A stretch of 64,000 nucleotides of DNA from Asterochloris sp. CNOR1 (Eukaryota; Chlorophyta; Trebouxiophyceae; Trebouxiales; Trebouxiaceae), in assembly GCA_963969365.1 (NCBI GenBank), contig OZ017750.1:1364001-1428000 (forward strand), in the 5' to 3' direction. The position numbers and the translations under genes were made by a program. Below, one piece after another: positions 37,201 through 49,083 of the stretch (the stretch's first letter is position 1; each line of letters begins with the position of its first letter). Below the pieces are notes generated by a model. That model saw only the letters and a list, made by a program, of their open reading frames with translations. It was not told the DNA's origin and made no database searches.

Positions 37201-37742
37201 GCATCTGCTTGGCCCCTCGGAGCTCCTGCACCACCTGCTGGTACTCCCGCCAGGCAGTCACTTTCTCCTCCATGTCTGCGGCGGCCCTGGCCACCTTTTG
37301 AAACTCGTCAGGATTGCCAGAGACACCTGAATCTGCCATTTTGGCCTGTGGGAGGCAGCAGAGAGGTGTCTGGGAACAGCAGGCCGGCAGGGGCATTCAG
37401 GCCTGGCACGCTTGTCACCTGTAGAGACTCGTAAGCCTGGACTGTCTGGTCCATTTTGATGGCTATAGAAGCAGAGCCCTATAGAAGAACAGGCAAAATC
37501 TGTCCATTTGCACCATGCCCAAACCGTGTGCTTGGACGGCAACCTGCTGACTGCTGGCTGAAAGCACTCACCGCAGCCATGCATACTACATGCTGGTGCC
37601 TGCAGCCAACCTCACGATGCCTGCTTTGTCTGTTCAAGGCTTCGTGCCAATGTTGCTGCCTGCAATGTGCTCTCCTCCCTGGCAACTGCATGCAGCCATG
37701 CTGCAGGCCAGGTCCTGTTGTGCCTGTCCACGGCATCCCCAT
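34232..37742 (-). CDS. prfA: Plastid-type peptide chain release factor 1
   Basis: Minus-strand multi-exon gene ending at TGA 34232-34234. Recognisable exons in order: [12 protein letters not shown] (about 37419-37454), [17 protein letters not shown] (about 37230-37345), [20 protein letters not shown] (about 35990-36060), the codon-recognition region [20 protein letters not shown] with its PAT tripeptide (about 35540-35640), the catalytic [17 protein letters not shown] with GGQ (about 35210-35260), [20 protein letters not shown] (about 34770-34840), and [19 protein letters not shown] (about 34370-34440). It hydrolyses peptidyl-tRNA at UAG and UAA. The [13 protein letters not shown] form is nearer plastid RF1 than mitochondrial or bacterial RF1. 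A likely 5' exon (upstream of a GTGAGT donor at about 37574) adds an Arg-rich leader joining as [17 protein letters not shown] place the start at 37742, but 37691 or 37814 are possible. Confidence 0.85.
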
Positions 37743-37805
37743 GTCTGGCGGAGCACTTGCACGTATCAGATGGGGTGAGTGGGAATCGGGAGCGCCAGAC
37801 ACAAC

Positions 37806-38336
37806 ATGGTCCACTTGGAGCCAGATGCATTCCTGAGCCAGCTAGATAAGCTGTTTGAGCGCAACAAGTCCTCAGGGTCCGTCTGTCTTACAATGAAGAG
37901 GAGTGAGTTGCCTTGAAGAGGCTGGTCCACCTGCAGGGATGTGCCGACCTGATGCTAAGCCATTGTTGCTGCCTGCAGCCAATATGAAGCCCAGGAATAG
38001 CAGGTTTCCCCAGGTGGTGCATCTTTATGTTCAGCTACAGTGCTCTGCTGGCAATGCTGAAGTGCTGTTGATCTTCTGCAGACTGCAGAGTACAGGTGTC
38101 TGGTGAGGGCCAGTGACGACAAGCGGAAGATCACCACAGAGGTGCGTGCAACGTCTAAGGCAATACTCGGAGCACCTGCACTGCAACTTGAATGTATCGC
38201 CAAGCTATCACACATGCAGATCAGCAGCAAAGAGCAGCTGAAGTTTCAAGAGTCCTACAGCACGATTCTGCGGGCGCACATGAACGGACTGAAGCGGCGA
38301 GACAAAAAGGCGGTGAAGGCTGGGAAGGCGAAGTAG
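37806..38336 (+). CDS. SRP14: Signal recognition particle 14 kDa subunit
   Basis: Four exons with consistent phase: 37806-37902, 37979-38013, 38082-38141 and 38220-38336, giving 102 residues. The start reads MVHLEPDAFLSQLDKLFERN, followed by SGSVCLTMKR. After a short plant-type loop encoded by the 35-nt second exon (KPRNSRFPQ) comes EYRCLVRASDDKRKITTE. The last exon reads FQESYSTILRAHMNGLKRRD with a Lys-rich tail. This is the complete SRP14 fold. SRP14 pairs with SRP9 on the Alu domain of SRP RNA and causes elongation arrest during ER targeting. The start codon lies close to the divergent RF1 start, so the two share a very short promoter region. The stop is 70 bp from the probable end of the convergent FAM184-like gene. 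Confidence 0.92.
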
Positions 38337-38406
38337 TGGTGCTGCCCTGCCACGAGATGCCGACTGGATCAACATGTTCATACTGTCGCATCGTCAGGCA
38401 CATATG

Positions 38407-41400
38407 TCACTGCATGGTTCTCCTCTGTGAGCGTCCGAAGGCCTGCGGCTGCGCCATTGCTTTCTTGTTGGCCCCCTTGGTTTTCAACATCCAGTCCACC
38501 ACCCCCTGCAGCCCAGCCGGCGCATACATTGTCACAAGCAGTGGTGCGTCCACCCTGCCCAACTGCATTGCATGCTTCCAGATATTGTGAAGCAGCAATG
38601 ACGATGCTGAGTCGGCTGCGGTGAACAGCACTGCCCAGCGGCAGCCCTTTTTATAACTGACACGCCGTCGTGACCCATTGATGCTTGGGTTATCGAGGGT
38701 CCCTTGAATCACATGCAGCACCTCATGTGCTTCAAAGGCACTGCTGACTATAGTACGAGCTTACTATACTGTGATGCAACTTCCTTAATGACCAAGCACT
38801 GCAAAGATGATCACCTGCTGGGCAGTCATAGCCTTGTCCACTGCCAGCGCCCTCTGGCCAGCCCCTCCATTGCTGAAGGTTTTGTTGTAGTTGTCCTCCC
38901 TCAGCAGCAGCTCAGACCTCATGTTGGCCAGCTTCTCCTCAGACTGCTGGATGGAGTTGAGCTGAGCAGCCACAGTGGCCTCCAGGCCGGCGATGCGCAT
39001 CAGGTCGTCTGCTCGCGACTCCCTGCAGAGCCACTGGCAGAGGGCACTGTTGACGCTGCAGTCTGAAGGAATGCAGTGTGCAACGGGCTGACGCTGTGTC
39101 CCTTGTCTGGGCAAGCAGCAGTACCGCATGCAATTGTGCGGGATGCAGCGCTGGCACTGGGATGCCACTCAAGACGACAGCTAGCTGCCCACCCACAATG
39201 AATTCAGCCCCGCCAGCCATGCAGCAGCTCAACAGCAACAAGAGCCAGCAGCATGGAGCTAACCCTGCCTTTGTAACGCTTAGTCGCAGAAGCGGCTCAC
39301 AGCACCCATGGCTGCATGCCTTCAGGACCTCACTGGCCTCAGGAGGGCCTGCGCGCATCTCACAGGCAGTTCAAGGTTCTCAGTGCTGAGGCAACCCCAC
39401 CTGGCATCAAAGCGCCTGTCCAGATCATTGTAGGACAGCAGCAGCGCGGCATACTGTTCCTCAGCTGCCCCCTGCTGGGCCGCCAGCTGCTCCTGCAGCT
39501 TGCCCGCCACCTCTGCATGCTGCTCCCGGAGGCGCCTGCAGGCTGCTGCATGGTCCGCATCCAGCACTGCCATCTGGCGGGCATGCTCCTCATGCATTTC
39601 TGTCTGCTTCTGCTGGTGCAGCCGGACATTCGCCTCTGCCTGCTGGCGCGCAGCGCGCAGCTCTGCGCCCAGCTGCCTGCCCTGCTCGAGCAGCGTGTGG
39701 GCCTCTGCCTGCAGCCTGCCCTCCCGCTGAGAGGCAGCTGCAGCCTCAGCCTGCAGCTGCTGCACAGTGCGGGCGTGCTGGGTCTGCAGGTCTGTCAGGG
39801 TGCGCCTGTGCTGTCGGTCTGCCTGCTGCTCAGCCTCAAGGTGCTGCGCTGTGGCCTGCTGCAGCTGGGCCTGCAGCTGGGCCTGCAGCTCTGCCCTGAT
39901 GGCCTGCAGCTCCTGCCCCGCCTGCTGCACATCTGTGGCAGCTTTGCTCTCCAGGTGAGCAAGCTCCTGCTGGTACTTGGCATGCACTGCCTGCACCTCC
40001 TGAGCAGCACCCCTCTGATGCTCTGCCAGCTGGGCTGCATGGCTCTCTCTCTCTTTTGCCAGGACAGCTGCATGCTGGGCAGCAGCCTCAGCCAGAGTAG
40101 CATCAGCCTGGCGGTCTGCATGTGCCCGCTGCTGCTGCAGCAACCCCTCGTGCTGCTCCTGGGCATCGGCCAGCTGCTGCTGCCACCCCTGCTCAGCCTG
40201 CGCCCTGTCAGCCTGGGCACGCTGCAACAGGTTCCGCTCTGCGGCAGACCTGGCAGCCTGCAGCTCCGCCTGTAGCTTGCGCTGCGCCTCTGCCGCTGTG
40301 GCTGCCTGCTCTGCCATAGCAGCAGCAATGGCATCGTCCATTACGCCCCGCCACAGCCTGTCTTTGGTGCTCAGCTGCTCCTTGTGAGAGGCAGCAGCCT
40401 CGGCAGCCTCCTGCAGAGGCAGTCATCTGGGCTCGGTAAGGTCTCCTGTAAACTGTCCTTGCTAGTCAGCTGCTTCTTCTGACACTCAGCAGCCTCTGCG
40501 GCCTCCTGCAGAGGCAGCCACTTGGGCTGAGGGGGGCCTGCCACAGCCTGTCTTTGGTGGGGCAGCCAGCAGCCTTGCAAGCCTCCTGCAAAGGCAGTCA
40601 GCCTCTCTCAGCGGCGCCTTGCCAAGACTGAGCGGCACAGCATTGACTGACTGAGCACAGACCTCCCTGTGTGGTCAAGTAAACGTGGTTGTCAGTGTCG
40701 CACAGACACTGGTTAGTATTGTTGCTGTAACGCAGAGCTTATGAAGCAGTGGTGCTGCCAGCACGCTGACATGCATTGCCCTCCCTGCGGGTACAGCCTG
40801 CCTGCCTGGGGGCGAAGGTGGCTCGGATACAGCAGTCTGGCAATGAGGGCCCAGCCTGCTGGACACCTAACGACCACTGATGATGTTCTGCAGGGCTGAG
40901 GGGTGACAGCTGCAGCCCTACCTGTCGTGCCTGCCTCTGCAGGTCAACCAAGTCCTGCTCCAGCTCCGCCCTGTCTTGCTGTGCAGCTTGTGCGTGGCTG
41001 CGCAGCTTGGGGGCCTCCGCCTCCAGAGCAGCCCTGGCCTGCTGCTCCTCTGCCAGGCGGCCCCGCAGCCCCTGCTGTGCGGCCGTGCCACAGGCAACCT
41101 GCAAGCACACTAGGCCATCGGCAGCAGCAGGGCAGGGAGGTACTGGCAGGTCCCCCTGCACAATGGACGCGTATCAGATGCGTGGTGGCAGCAAGGGCAA
41201 GTTGGAGAAGCTTGCATCCCTCACTCCAGCAGGCAGCCTAGGGGTGATTATTGGCATGCTACGGGAAGCAGCCATCATTGGACAGGCATAAGCCAGCTCA
41301 TGCAGGGTGCTTGCTGACCTCCTTCTGCAAGCTGGCAACGGCGTCCTGCAGCCCTTGCACTGCCTCTGCATGAGCTGCCTGGACCTCACGCAGCCTATCA

Positions 41401-44400
41401 TCTGCAGCAGCCACCCCCTGCTGGCCCTGTCTTTGTGCCTGCTGCAGGTTGGCCTGCAGCTGAGCCACCTGGGCCTCATGTTGCTGCCTCAGGCTGCCAA
41501 GCGCTGCAGCATGCTGCTCCTGGACCGCAGCCAAGGACTGTTCCCTGCTCTGCTGAGCTGAGGCTCGGGCTTCAGACAGCCCTGCAGCTGCAGCTGCATG
41601 CTGTCTCTCTGTCTCAGCCCTGCACAGGAAGCCAGATGCTGATGCTTACAGCGTGCCACATATGGGCCTGTAGGTTGACAACAAGAGCACAAGGCTGCTT
41701 TCCCAAAGCGTCCATGCTTGCATGTGACAAGCGCAGCAAGGCTAAGGCACGCATTGGGGCCAAGCACTGAATGGCGTGCCCGGGCGTCACTTTGCCCAAA
41801 CCCTGTCCACCGGAGAAGCCCACCCACCTGAGTCGTTCAAGGTCTGCCTGATGGGCAGCTTGCTGCTGCACCAGCTCCTGCCGCAGGCTCTGCTCAGCCT
41901 TGCCCCTGGCAGCAGCTGCCTGGGTTGCCGCAGCCCTGTGCTCCTGCGCTAGGCTGGCCTGTACCTGCCTGGCTTGCCGTGCCTCCTGCTGGTGCCTGCT
42001 CACTTCGTCGACCAGCTGCCTGCTCTGCTGCTGCAGGTCAGCTATGTGCCGCTGAGCAGCCTCCAGCCTGGTCTGGCAGGACTGAAGCGCAACTCTGGTC
42101 TCCTGCAGCTCTGCCTGGCAGCCCGCTAGCTGCTGCTGCAGGGCACTGCTCTCATCCTCTCCCTGCTGGGTCACCCTGTCCAACCGTGACTCAAGCTCTG
42201 CAGCTTTAGCAGCACTCTCAGAGCTGACATCCTCCAGCTGGTGCCTTGCAGCCTACAGCAGCAGTCAGCATCAGTTGTCAGCTCGTGTGGTGCACAGCAC
42301 GGTGATCACTGCAGTACTTGATGGATTGTGCAGAGTGGGCATCAGATCAACAGTTTGCCTGGCGCAGTGCAGAAACAGCTTTCCAATGCTCCACACACCC
42401 CCTGCAGTCACCTGCAGCAGTTGTTCTGCACGCTCTGCACGGTCAGTCTGCTGGGAGCTCTGCTCCTCGGCCGCCTCCAGCGCTGTCTGCAAGTGTTGCA
42501 CCTCTGCCTCAGCCTCCTGCAGGCGCTGGCCGACTGCTGCACTATGCTGCTTGGAGGCGTCCCACCCGGCTTCAGCCTGGATCAGGGCTGACTCCAGCTC
42601 CTCCTTGACCGCAGAGGTCTGCCTGCAGCAGCACAGATGGCGATTGAGAACCAGTCAGAACATGTTCAGGAACGGCTCCGAGGCAGAGGCCTGCCAGCCT
42701 GCAGCCAGAAGGAGCTGATCCCAGCCAGTGACTGACCAGACACGTCACACTTGAGAACATGGCCTGCAGCGCCTGCCGCATGCAGTGGGTAACATGCAGA
42801 CATGCCTCATCATGTTGTGAGCAGAGCAAAGCTGCTGAGGGCAAATAAAGCTGACAGGTTGCACCTTAAACTGGCCTCCAGGCTCGCTGCATGCTGCTGT
42901 GCGCTGCCGGCATGGCTGACATAGGCCTGGTGCTGCTCGCGGTGGTGCCTCAGGTCAGTCATCGCCTTTTGCAGGCGGGACTGCCACTCCGCCTCGGTGC
43001 ATGCCTGCTGTGCCTCATAGCCTGCCCGCTCCTGGGCCCAGGCGTCCCTCTGCCGCTGGTGCTCAGCATCCCTGCAGGGGCAGCTCAGTGATGCGCAGTG
43101 CACACACAGCGCCATATGCTTTTAGCAAGCTGTGCCCTGAGTCTGTGCCTGACTTGGACATGGGGCCAGAGTGTGACATCAAGCAGAGGATCAACAGGGT
43201 GCACTGGTACCATACAGCCCCAGGCCATAGACGCATTAGCCAGAGAGAGTACCAAAGCAGCCCTTGCCTTCTCATGCCAGCCTTTCTATTGAGGCGCCAG
43301 CTTCTGTCCAGCCTCAACCAAAGATCCCCTGCTTTCCCTTGTCTGCCTCCTTCTCACAGCCGAGGAAGTACAGGATCAGACTGAAGCACCCAAGCCCCAC
43401 CGCCCCAAACTTCCTTTGCCCCTCCTGCCCCCCTGCTGAGAAGATTTTACACTGGACGGCAACACCCCTTGCGCTGTTTCAGGGCCGCATTGCAGCCCAT
43501 CTACCTTCTCTTGGCGGTCTCCTTTTCCCGGCTGAGCTGGTGCCTCAGCTCGTCCTCTGCCCCCAGCCTCTCTGCCAGCATGTCTGCGTACTTGCGGTTG
43601 CCGTCATGGATGGCCGCTTGCGTCTCACGTTGCGCGGCTGCAAGTGCAGAGGCGTGCTGGCGCTCTGCAGCCTGAGCCTCATCCTTCAGGCGCTGTGTGG
43701 TGCCGCGCTCCTGCTGCAGCTCACGCCTCAGGCCTGTTATCTGCAGAGCACAGCAGCTGTCCAGGAAGGCTCACCCCATGCAGAGCACAGTGGTCCATGG
43801 GCAGCCAGGCAGCTAGTGACTGCAGACCTGCAGGCCGCCGCACCTGCTGCACATTGTGCCTCAGAGTTTCCTGATTTTGCAGAGCAATGGGCTAGTGGGG
43901 TGATCACAGATGGAGTCACCTGCAGGAAGTGTCGGGGACCTCTTTGCAAGAGGTGGTGTCTTCTCCAAAAATGGTTTGAATGACCATCAGGCTGGGAGCA
44001 GACGACTGGGCGCTTGCTTAATTGCAGAGCAGTGTTGAATGACCACGGAGTCTGCCAGCACTGGGCACGAAAAGGTACCGCTCTTCAACCAGCTTGTACT
44101 GGGTCAGTCCTCACCTGCCGGCCTGCAGCAGAGATTCCTGACAGCCCTCGACGCTCTTAATGTCAACTTTCAGCTCACCTGCTGATTGGCTTGCTGAAGC
44201 TCCGCCTGAGACGCTGCCTCCAGCCTTGTCTGAGCCTCCCTCGCAGCTTTCTCCTGCTGCTCAAGTTGGCGATCGATCTCACTCATGGCAGCCTCATGCT
44301 CCTGCACATGCAAATTGTTTTGCAGGCAGCTGGAACCACAGGAGGTGTGGGGCTTGATCAAAGCATTGCAGCCATTCAACTGACCTGCACCATGATCTTC

Positions 44401-44720
44401 ATGCGAGCTTCCTCCACTCTCAGCTCTATCTGCTCTGCAAAGCTGTTGACCTGCTGCACAGTTTGCTGCAACATCTGCTGAATCTCAGACTCATACTCGC
44501 CAGCTGCGCTTCCCAGGCTGGTATCTGTCTCCCGCGCGTTGAGGTGCTGGATGACCTGCACTGCCGGCTGGCTCTTGTGAGGTGCTGAAGTCAGGCGTAT
44601 CAGACAACGAGACCTGTCTGCATGTGGCCATACCTTGGTGAGCTGTCCCACTTTGCTGCGGACCCTGGCCTGGAGGCTGGCAGCCAGGCTGACATCGGCG
44701 TCCTGATATGTCATGGCCAT
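38407..44720 (-). CDS. FAM184-like long coiled-coil protein
   Basis: The first exon (about 44634-44720) reads MAMTYQDADVSLAASLQARV then RSKVGQLTK. The next (about 44390-44567) reads VIQHLNARETDTSLGSAAGE and MLQQTVQQVNSFAEQIELRV. This resembles the conserved N-terminal domain of FAM184 (a KIAQLTKVIY-LNT-like motif followed by a helix). Many exons of heptad-rich Gln/Glu/Ala/Leu sequence follow, the longest open stretch covering about 39420-40341 (KLQAELQAARSAAERNLLQ and similar). Near the C-terminus, ANMRSELLLREDNYNKTF (about 38870-38925) matches the FAM184 terminal REENYNK-type motif. The final exon is unsure: an open frame ends at 38407, but the coding region could stop nearer 38780. The biochemical role of FAM184 proteins is unknown. 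Other long coiled-coil families cannot be excluded. Confidence 0.6.
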
Positions 44721-45375
44721 TGACACCGAGCTAGCGCCAATGCAGGCCAGTCACATTAGGTCAAGTGACTCTTTGACCTGCATGCCGTTACCAATTTCCA
44801 GCAACCAAGCTGACACACATCCTTTACTGCACAGCCTGCTTTGTGATCATCCCGACTGCAAGTGCCGTCTGCATGGCAGGTGTTGGCCTGCACAGCGACA
44901 ATGTCTTCAGTGAACACCATATAATTGACCATCAAAGCATCCCACCACAAAGCAATCATGCCAGCCTTCACACACAGCCTTCAGTGAACTACATTGAAGT
45001 CATGTGGGGGAGTTTTGCCACTCCACGTCAGGCGACAGTTGGCTGTGCACCCTGGCCTGGAGGTGGCAGCCAGGCTGACAGCCAGCTGCATCCGCAAATC
45101 TAATCGCCATAAACACCAGGCTGCACCGGCAGATCTGCCCACAGGTCAAGTGTGCTTTGACATGGCATGCCGTCAGCATCGTCCAGCTCGAGCTGGCATC
45201 GCTGGAGGTTATCGTCTGCTTGATGATTTTGAAGTAAGTGTCATTAAGCATAATAGTTCAAATTGGCCTTCTTCTTGGCCTGCACGGCAATTATGCCTTC
45301 ATTGAAGTCCTCGTGGTTGACCTCTAATGCATCCCGCCGCAGTGCAAGCATGCCAGCCTCCACACACACAGCCTT
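44595..45375 (-). repeat. Tandem duplication (unit about 390 bp) across the RPT5 3' end and FAM184 5' end
   Basis: Two direct copies, about 387-392 bp apart. Copy A (about 44985-45375) contains the true RPT5 3' end and a dead FAM184 start. Copy B (about 44595-44984) contains a dead RPT5 tail and the true FAM184 first exon. The dead RPT5 tail at about 44880-44970 (minus) encodes KAGMIALWWDALMVNY, then FTEDIVAVQA; the true exon has [16 protein letters not shown], then [10 protein letters not shown]. The dead FAM184 start at about 45030-45110 keeps CCTCCAGGCCAGGGT, identical to the real exon at 44663-44677, but frameshifts remove the domain. The shared spacer reads ACGGCATGC, then GTCAAAG, then CACTTGACCT in both copies. 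Confidence 0.85.
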
Positions 45376-48300
45376 CAGCTGGGCCGCGTTGAAATCGTCT
45401 GTGGACCGTGCCAGCTCCTCGAAGTTGACGTCCGGTGACACATTCATTTTGCGGCTGTGAATCTGAATAATCTTTGCCCTGGCGTCTTCTGTGGGGTGGG
45501 GGAACTCGATCTTCCGGTCTAGCCTGCCTGATCGCATGAGCGCAGGATCCAGAATGTCGGCCCTGTTGGTGGCTGCAATGATTTTGATGTTCTCATCGCT
45601 GCTGAAGCCATCCAGCTGATTGAGCAGCTCCAGCATAGTCCGCTGCACTTCCCTGCAGGCAAGGACTGCATGCTGCTACAATGCCAGGAAATGTAATACC
45701 TGTATGCAGCGTGGGGTCATGTAGGCTGGCACACACAGCCGGCTGCAGTGCCCCAACAGAGCAGGGCCCTGCAGGCACGGCCTGCTTTTTCCAAGACCAC
45801 ATTCAGCAGTAACCTGGCCGCAAGATTCAGAGCTGTGCCCAGCTTACTGGGCAAAGAGAACAGCTGCACTGGCAGCAAGCAGAGCTGCACCTAGCTGAGC
45901 CCTGGATCACGATGATGGCTTGGCGACGCACCTGTCGCCGCTGAGCTCAGAGTCAAAGCGCTTTGTGCCGATGGCATCAATCTCATCAATGAAGATGATG
46001 CAGGGCGACTTCTCCTTGGCCAGGGCAAAGGCGTCCCGCACCAGCTTGGCACCGTCGCCAATGAACATCTGGACCAACTGGGGCCCTGCCAGCTTGAGAA
46101 AGGTGGCATTTGTCTGGGCTGCACAGGCTCTGGCTATCAGCGTTTTGCCTGCAGGCAGTGGGCAGGGCCACTGAGATGGGTGGAATGCTGTCAAGCCTGC
46201 CCATATGGATGAGCTGAGCATGAGCAAAATGTGTCTTTCGTCCAGGCACATAGTGCAGACTGTGTCATGTTGAGGGCCACCAGCATGCCTTCAGGGGAAG
46301 CAGGCCGCTTACCAGGAGCACAGCTCTGTGCTTCTCATCCTCGAGAGGGCAGCAGCGCAGCCCTCTGCTGAGACTGCAGGCTGCCTCACCAGGTGTTTCT
46401 GGCCTGCCTGGCCAACCCACCTGTGCCAGGAGGCCCGTAGAGCAGCACGCCCTTTGGAGGGCGGATCCCAAGCGACTTGAAGCGCTCCTTGTGGGTCACA
46501 GGCAGCACCACTGCCTCCACCAGCTCCTGAATCTGCTTGTCAAGCCCGCCTGCACGTAATTTGGAAAACACATTGCTGCTGGGCCAATCCACCAGCACGT
46601 TTTCAGGCGGCTGCAGCTCATGCACTGCTGCTTCTCGCTTTGTGCAGATGGGCGACATGCAGAGCACTGGTGGCACACTGTCAGGAGTGTTACAGGACAG
46701 AGTTGTGTGCCTCAGCTGCCAACCTGGCACCTCGTCTGACATCCACTGGACGAGTCTCTGTCAGGCATTCCCCGAGGGCCCTTTCATCCATTCTGAGCGG
46801 CAATTGAGCAAAGGCTCATGACCTCCACCACCATGTGCCCCTGTGGTTCTGCATCGAGCTCTGTGTGGTGGCAGGGCAGCCGGACTGACGTCCAAGAAGT
46901 CTCCCTGGGATTCAATACCACCTCAGGGCTTCCCTCATCAACAATGTGCAATGGATGCAAGCAGCCCCAACAGCCAGCCCACTCCAGCAATCATGCTGGG
47001 CCGACCATTGCATGATCCTCCATGGGGTTCCTGGTGATGGCAGGACTTTGAACTTGCTTAGAGCAAGCCTGCCCCGTGTGCAAGCTCAGCAGCATTCTCC
47101 TGTGGGCTCACACATGGATCTGCAACCTGTCCATGATGTCTGTGTCCACCACGACCTCTTGGCTCTGGAATGCTCTGTGCACATGCTCACCGATGTCCGA
47201 GTAGTCCTCTGTGGGCTTCTCGTCCACCTCCATGGCCTTCACACGAGAGTCGTACTCCGCTGGCAGGGTGTCCAGGATGAGATAGCTGTCCTTATTCACG
47301 CCCACCAAGTCCCCAGGCTTGAGGGTGTCTGAGTCCACCAGACCCACCACTGGCAGGAAAATGGTCTGCCTGCAGGTAGTGATTGCATGGGTGGTCATCC
47401 CGCACAGTGGTCAGGGCTCTGTACAGACATGAGATGTTGACCTCTGGGTAGAGAATGGCCACAGCAGAGCAGCTGCACAGTGTTTGCTGAGCATTCATTC
47501 AGACCCAAGCGACTGACGCTTCTGCAACAAACGACTGCACAGGAAACAAGGGAACGATGAGCTTGGCCAGTTGAACAGGAGTCCTCCTCACAGGGCATGC
47601 ACGCACTCCTCGCTGTCAGCATTGGGTCCTCAAAGACCAGTGCAAGGCTCAGTCAGCAGTGCCTAAAGAGAGCCAGAGCATTGGGCCTCCGACAGCTGGC
47701 TGTCCAGGACAAGTATGCTTAGGTGCGATTGCAGCAATGCAACTATGGCAACCCTCCCAGCCAACCCATATAGGCTTCCTCTGACACTGGCTGCCAGAAA
47801 GGAGCATTGGCGTTTCTCAGCTTCAACCAAAAGTCCTGGCACCCTCCTGGCATCTGAGATGAGCACAACACGCTTCCCCTGACAACAGCTGTCCAGGCAA
47901 GGGTTGTCTTTGGCACAACACACTTTCCGCGGTGCTGACTTCCTTGAAGAGGGTTGTCTTGAGCGCTCTGCACTTTCCATTGCGTAGACTGTCCAAAAGA
48001 GTTTTGCTCTGATGGGCAGACTGCCTCTGCCACCAACAATCACTTCACCTGATGCAGGCACCCACCTGGCCACCTGACACGCATTTCGTGGAGGTCTTGT
48101 GGACCCCACCACGCTTGCCTGGAGCCACTTGCAAAGCTCATGCCGCAGCAGGGCAGTCCAGCCGGCCTTCCCAGCCCACCGTGAGGAGGCTTCCCCTGGC
48201 GCTGGTTGTCCAGAAAGGGTACGTTGCTGCTTCTCAGCATCGGGCAACATTGCTGCACCCACCTGGTGGAGGTCTTGAGCACCACGCACTTCCCTTGGCG

Positions 48301-49083
48301 CTGGCTGTCCAGGTCCACATTGGCACCATCCTCCTCGTCCTCCTCCTCGGGCTTCACTGTGAGCACCTCCACCACATTCCCCACCAGGTAGGGCAGCTGG
48401 TTGTTCAGCTTGATCTTCTCCTTGTTCTCCTTGACCTGCACAGGCAGTGCATGGTCAGCGCCCCGTACAACGCGGCCAAGGGTCTTGCTGGGTATCATAT
48501 GCCTGGGCTCGTGTCTGGGCTGGGTGGTCACTGAGCTGCACTGCAGGGCAGCAGCACAGCGCAAGCGACGGTTGACGCTGAGTGAGCTGCGCAAGGAGCC
48601 TGGCTTGGCGCACATCACAAAAGAAGCATGCACAAGCCCGGCACAAGGAGGCAGAGGGGAGTATGTGAGCGATTAAAGCAAGTATCTGTGCTGCACGAGC
48701 TGACTCCAAGACATCCTTGACAGCAAGTGAGGATGCCCAGGCAGCTGAAGGATGGCTGTCTGCAGGGCCTGCGCCTCCAACAGACAACATATTCACATCG
48801 TGCAAGCCTTTAATCAGTGCAATGCGCAGTTCCTAGGCATCAGTTTCATGTTGCTGATGGCAATCGACGGGCTGACTGGTGCCAGCAAGCGCCAGGCAGG
48901 GCTCACCTTCTCTTTCATGGTCTGCTGGTCAAGCTGCAGTCTCTGGGACTCGTCCTTGAGGACCCTGATCTCATTGTCAAGCAATCTGGAGCGCCTGGCA
49001 ATGTCATCAGCAGACATTTGCTTGAGTTCCTCGGGCAGGTCATCCTGAGCGTCGTCCCCGAAGATCTGCTGCTCCAGCTCCAT
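45244..49083 (-). CDS. RPT5: 26S proteasome regulatory ATPase subunit RPT5 (6A)
   Basis: Minus-strand gene of about six exons. Exon 1 (about 48908-49083) starts [20 protein letters not shown], with a coiled coil. The next (about 48257-48440) reads [19 protein letters not shown] and an acidic stretch, ending CVVLKTST. Then come [20 protein letters not shown] (about 47230-47330), [12 protein letters not shown] (about 46430-46470), [20 protein letters not shown] (about 46080-46150) and [14 protein letters not shown] (about 45955-46000). The Walker A motif GPPGTG-KT is split by an intron; Walker B is intact. The last exon reads [20 protein letters not shown] down to the stop. The protein ends [10 protein letters not shown], the HbYX-type tail that docks the 20S alpha ring. 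It unfolds and threads substrates in the 19S base. The intron after the second exon holds an array of exon-end relics. The gene is divergent from AAE14, with 164 bp between start codons. Confidence 0.95.
47740..48320 (-). repeat. Array of decayed donor-side exon copies in an RPT5 intron
   Basis: The real exon end (minus, about 48314-48257) runs CTGGACAGCCAGCGCCAAGG then GTGGTGCTCAAGACCTCCAC and donor GTGGGT. Downstream copies start CTGGACAACCAGCGCCAGGG at about 48217, and GTGGGGTCCACAAGACCTCC at about 48110. A further copy at about 47890-47750 starts CTGGACAGCTGTTGTCAGGG and also repeats the following intron sequence (AAGCTGAGAA, CTTTCTGG, GGGTTGGCTGGG), so a composite of earlier copies was duplicated again. 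Another relic (AAGTGTGTTGTGCCAAAGAC) lies near 47935-47910. Confidence 0.75.

Noticed and set aside
39316-40275. Long plus-strand open frame (319 codons), Leu/Cys/Gln-rich
   Set aside because: It is the antisense of the coiled-coil exon on the minus strand; the composition reflects CAG/CTG-rich codons of the real gene.
44756-44971. Short minus-strand frame resembling the RPT5 C-terminus
   Set aside because: It is the decayed copy inside the 390-bp duplication, with lost motifs and no upstream ATPase, so not a second RPT5 gene.
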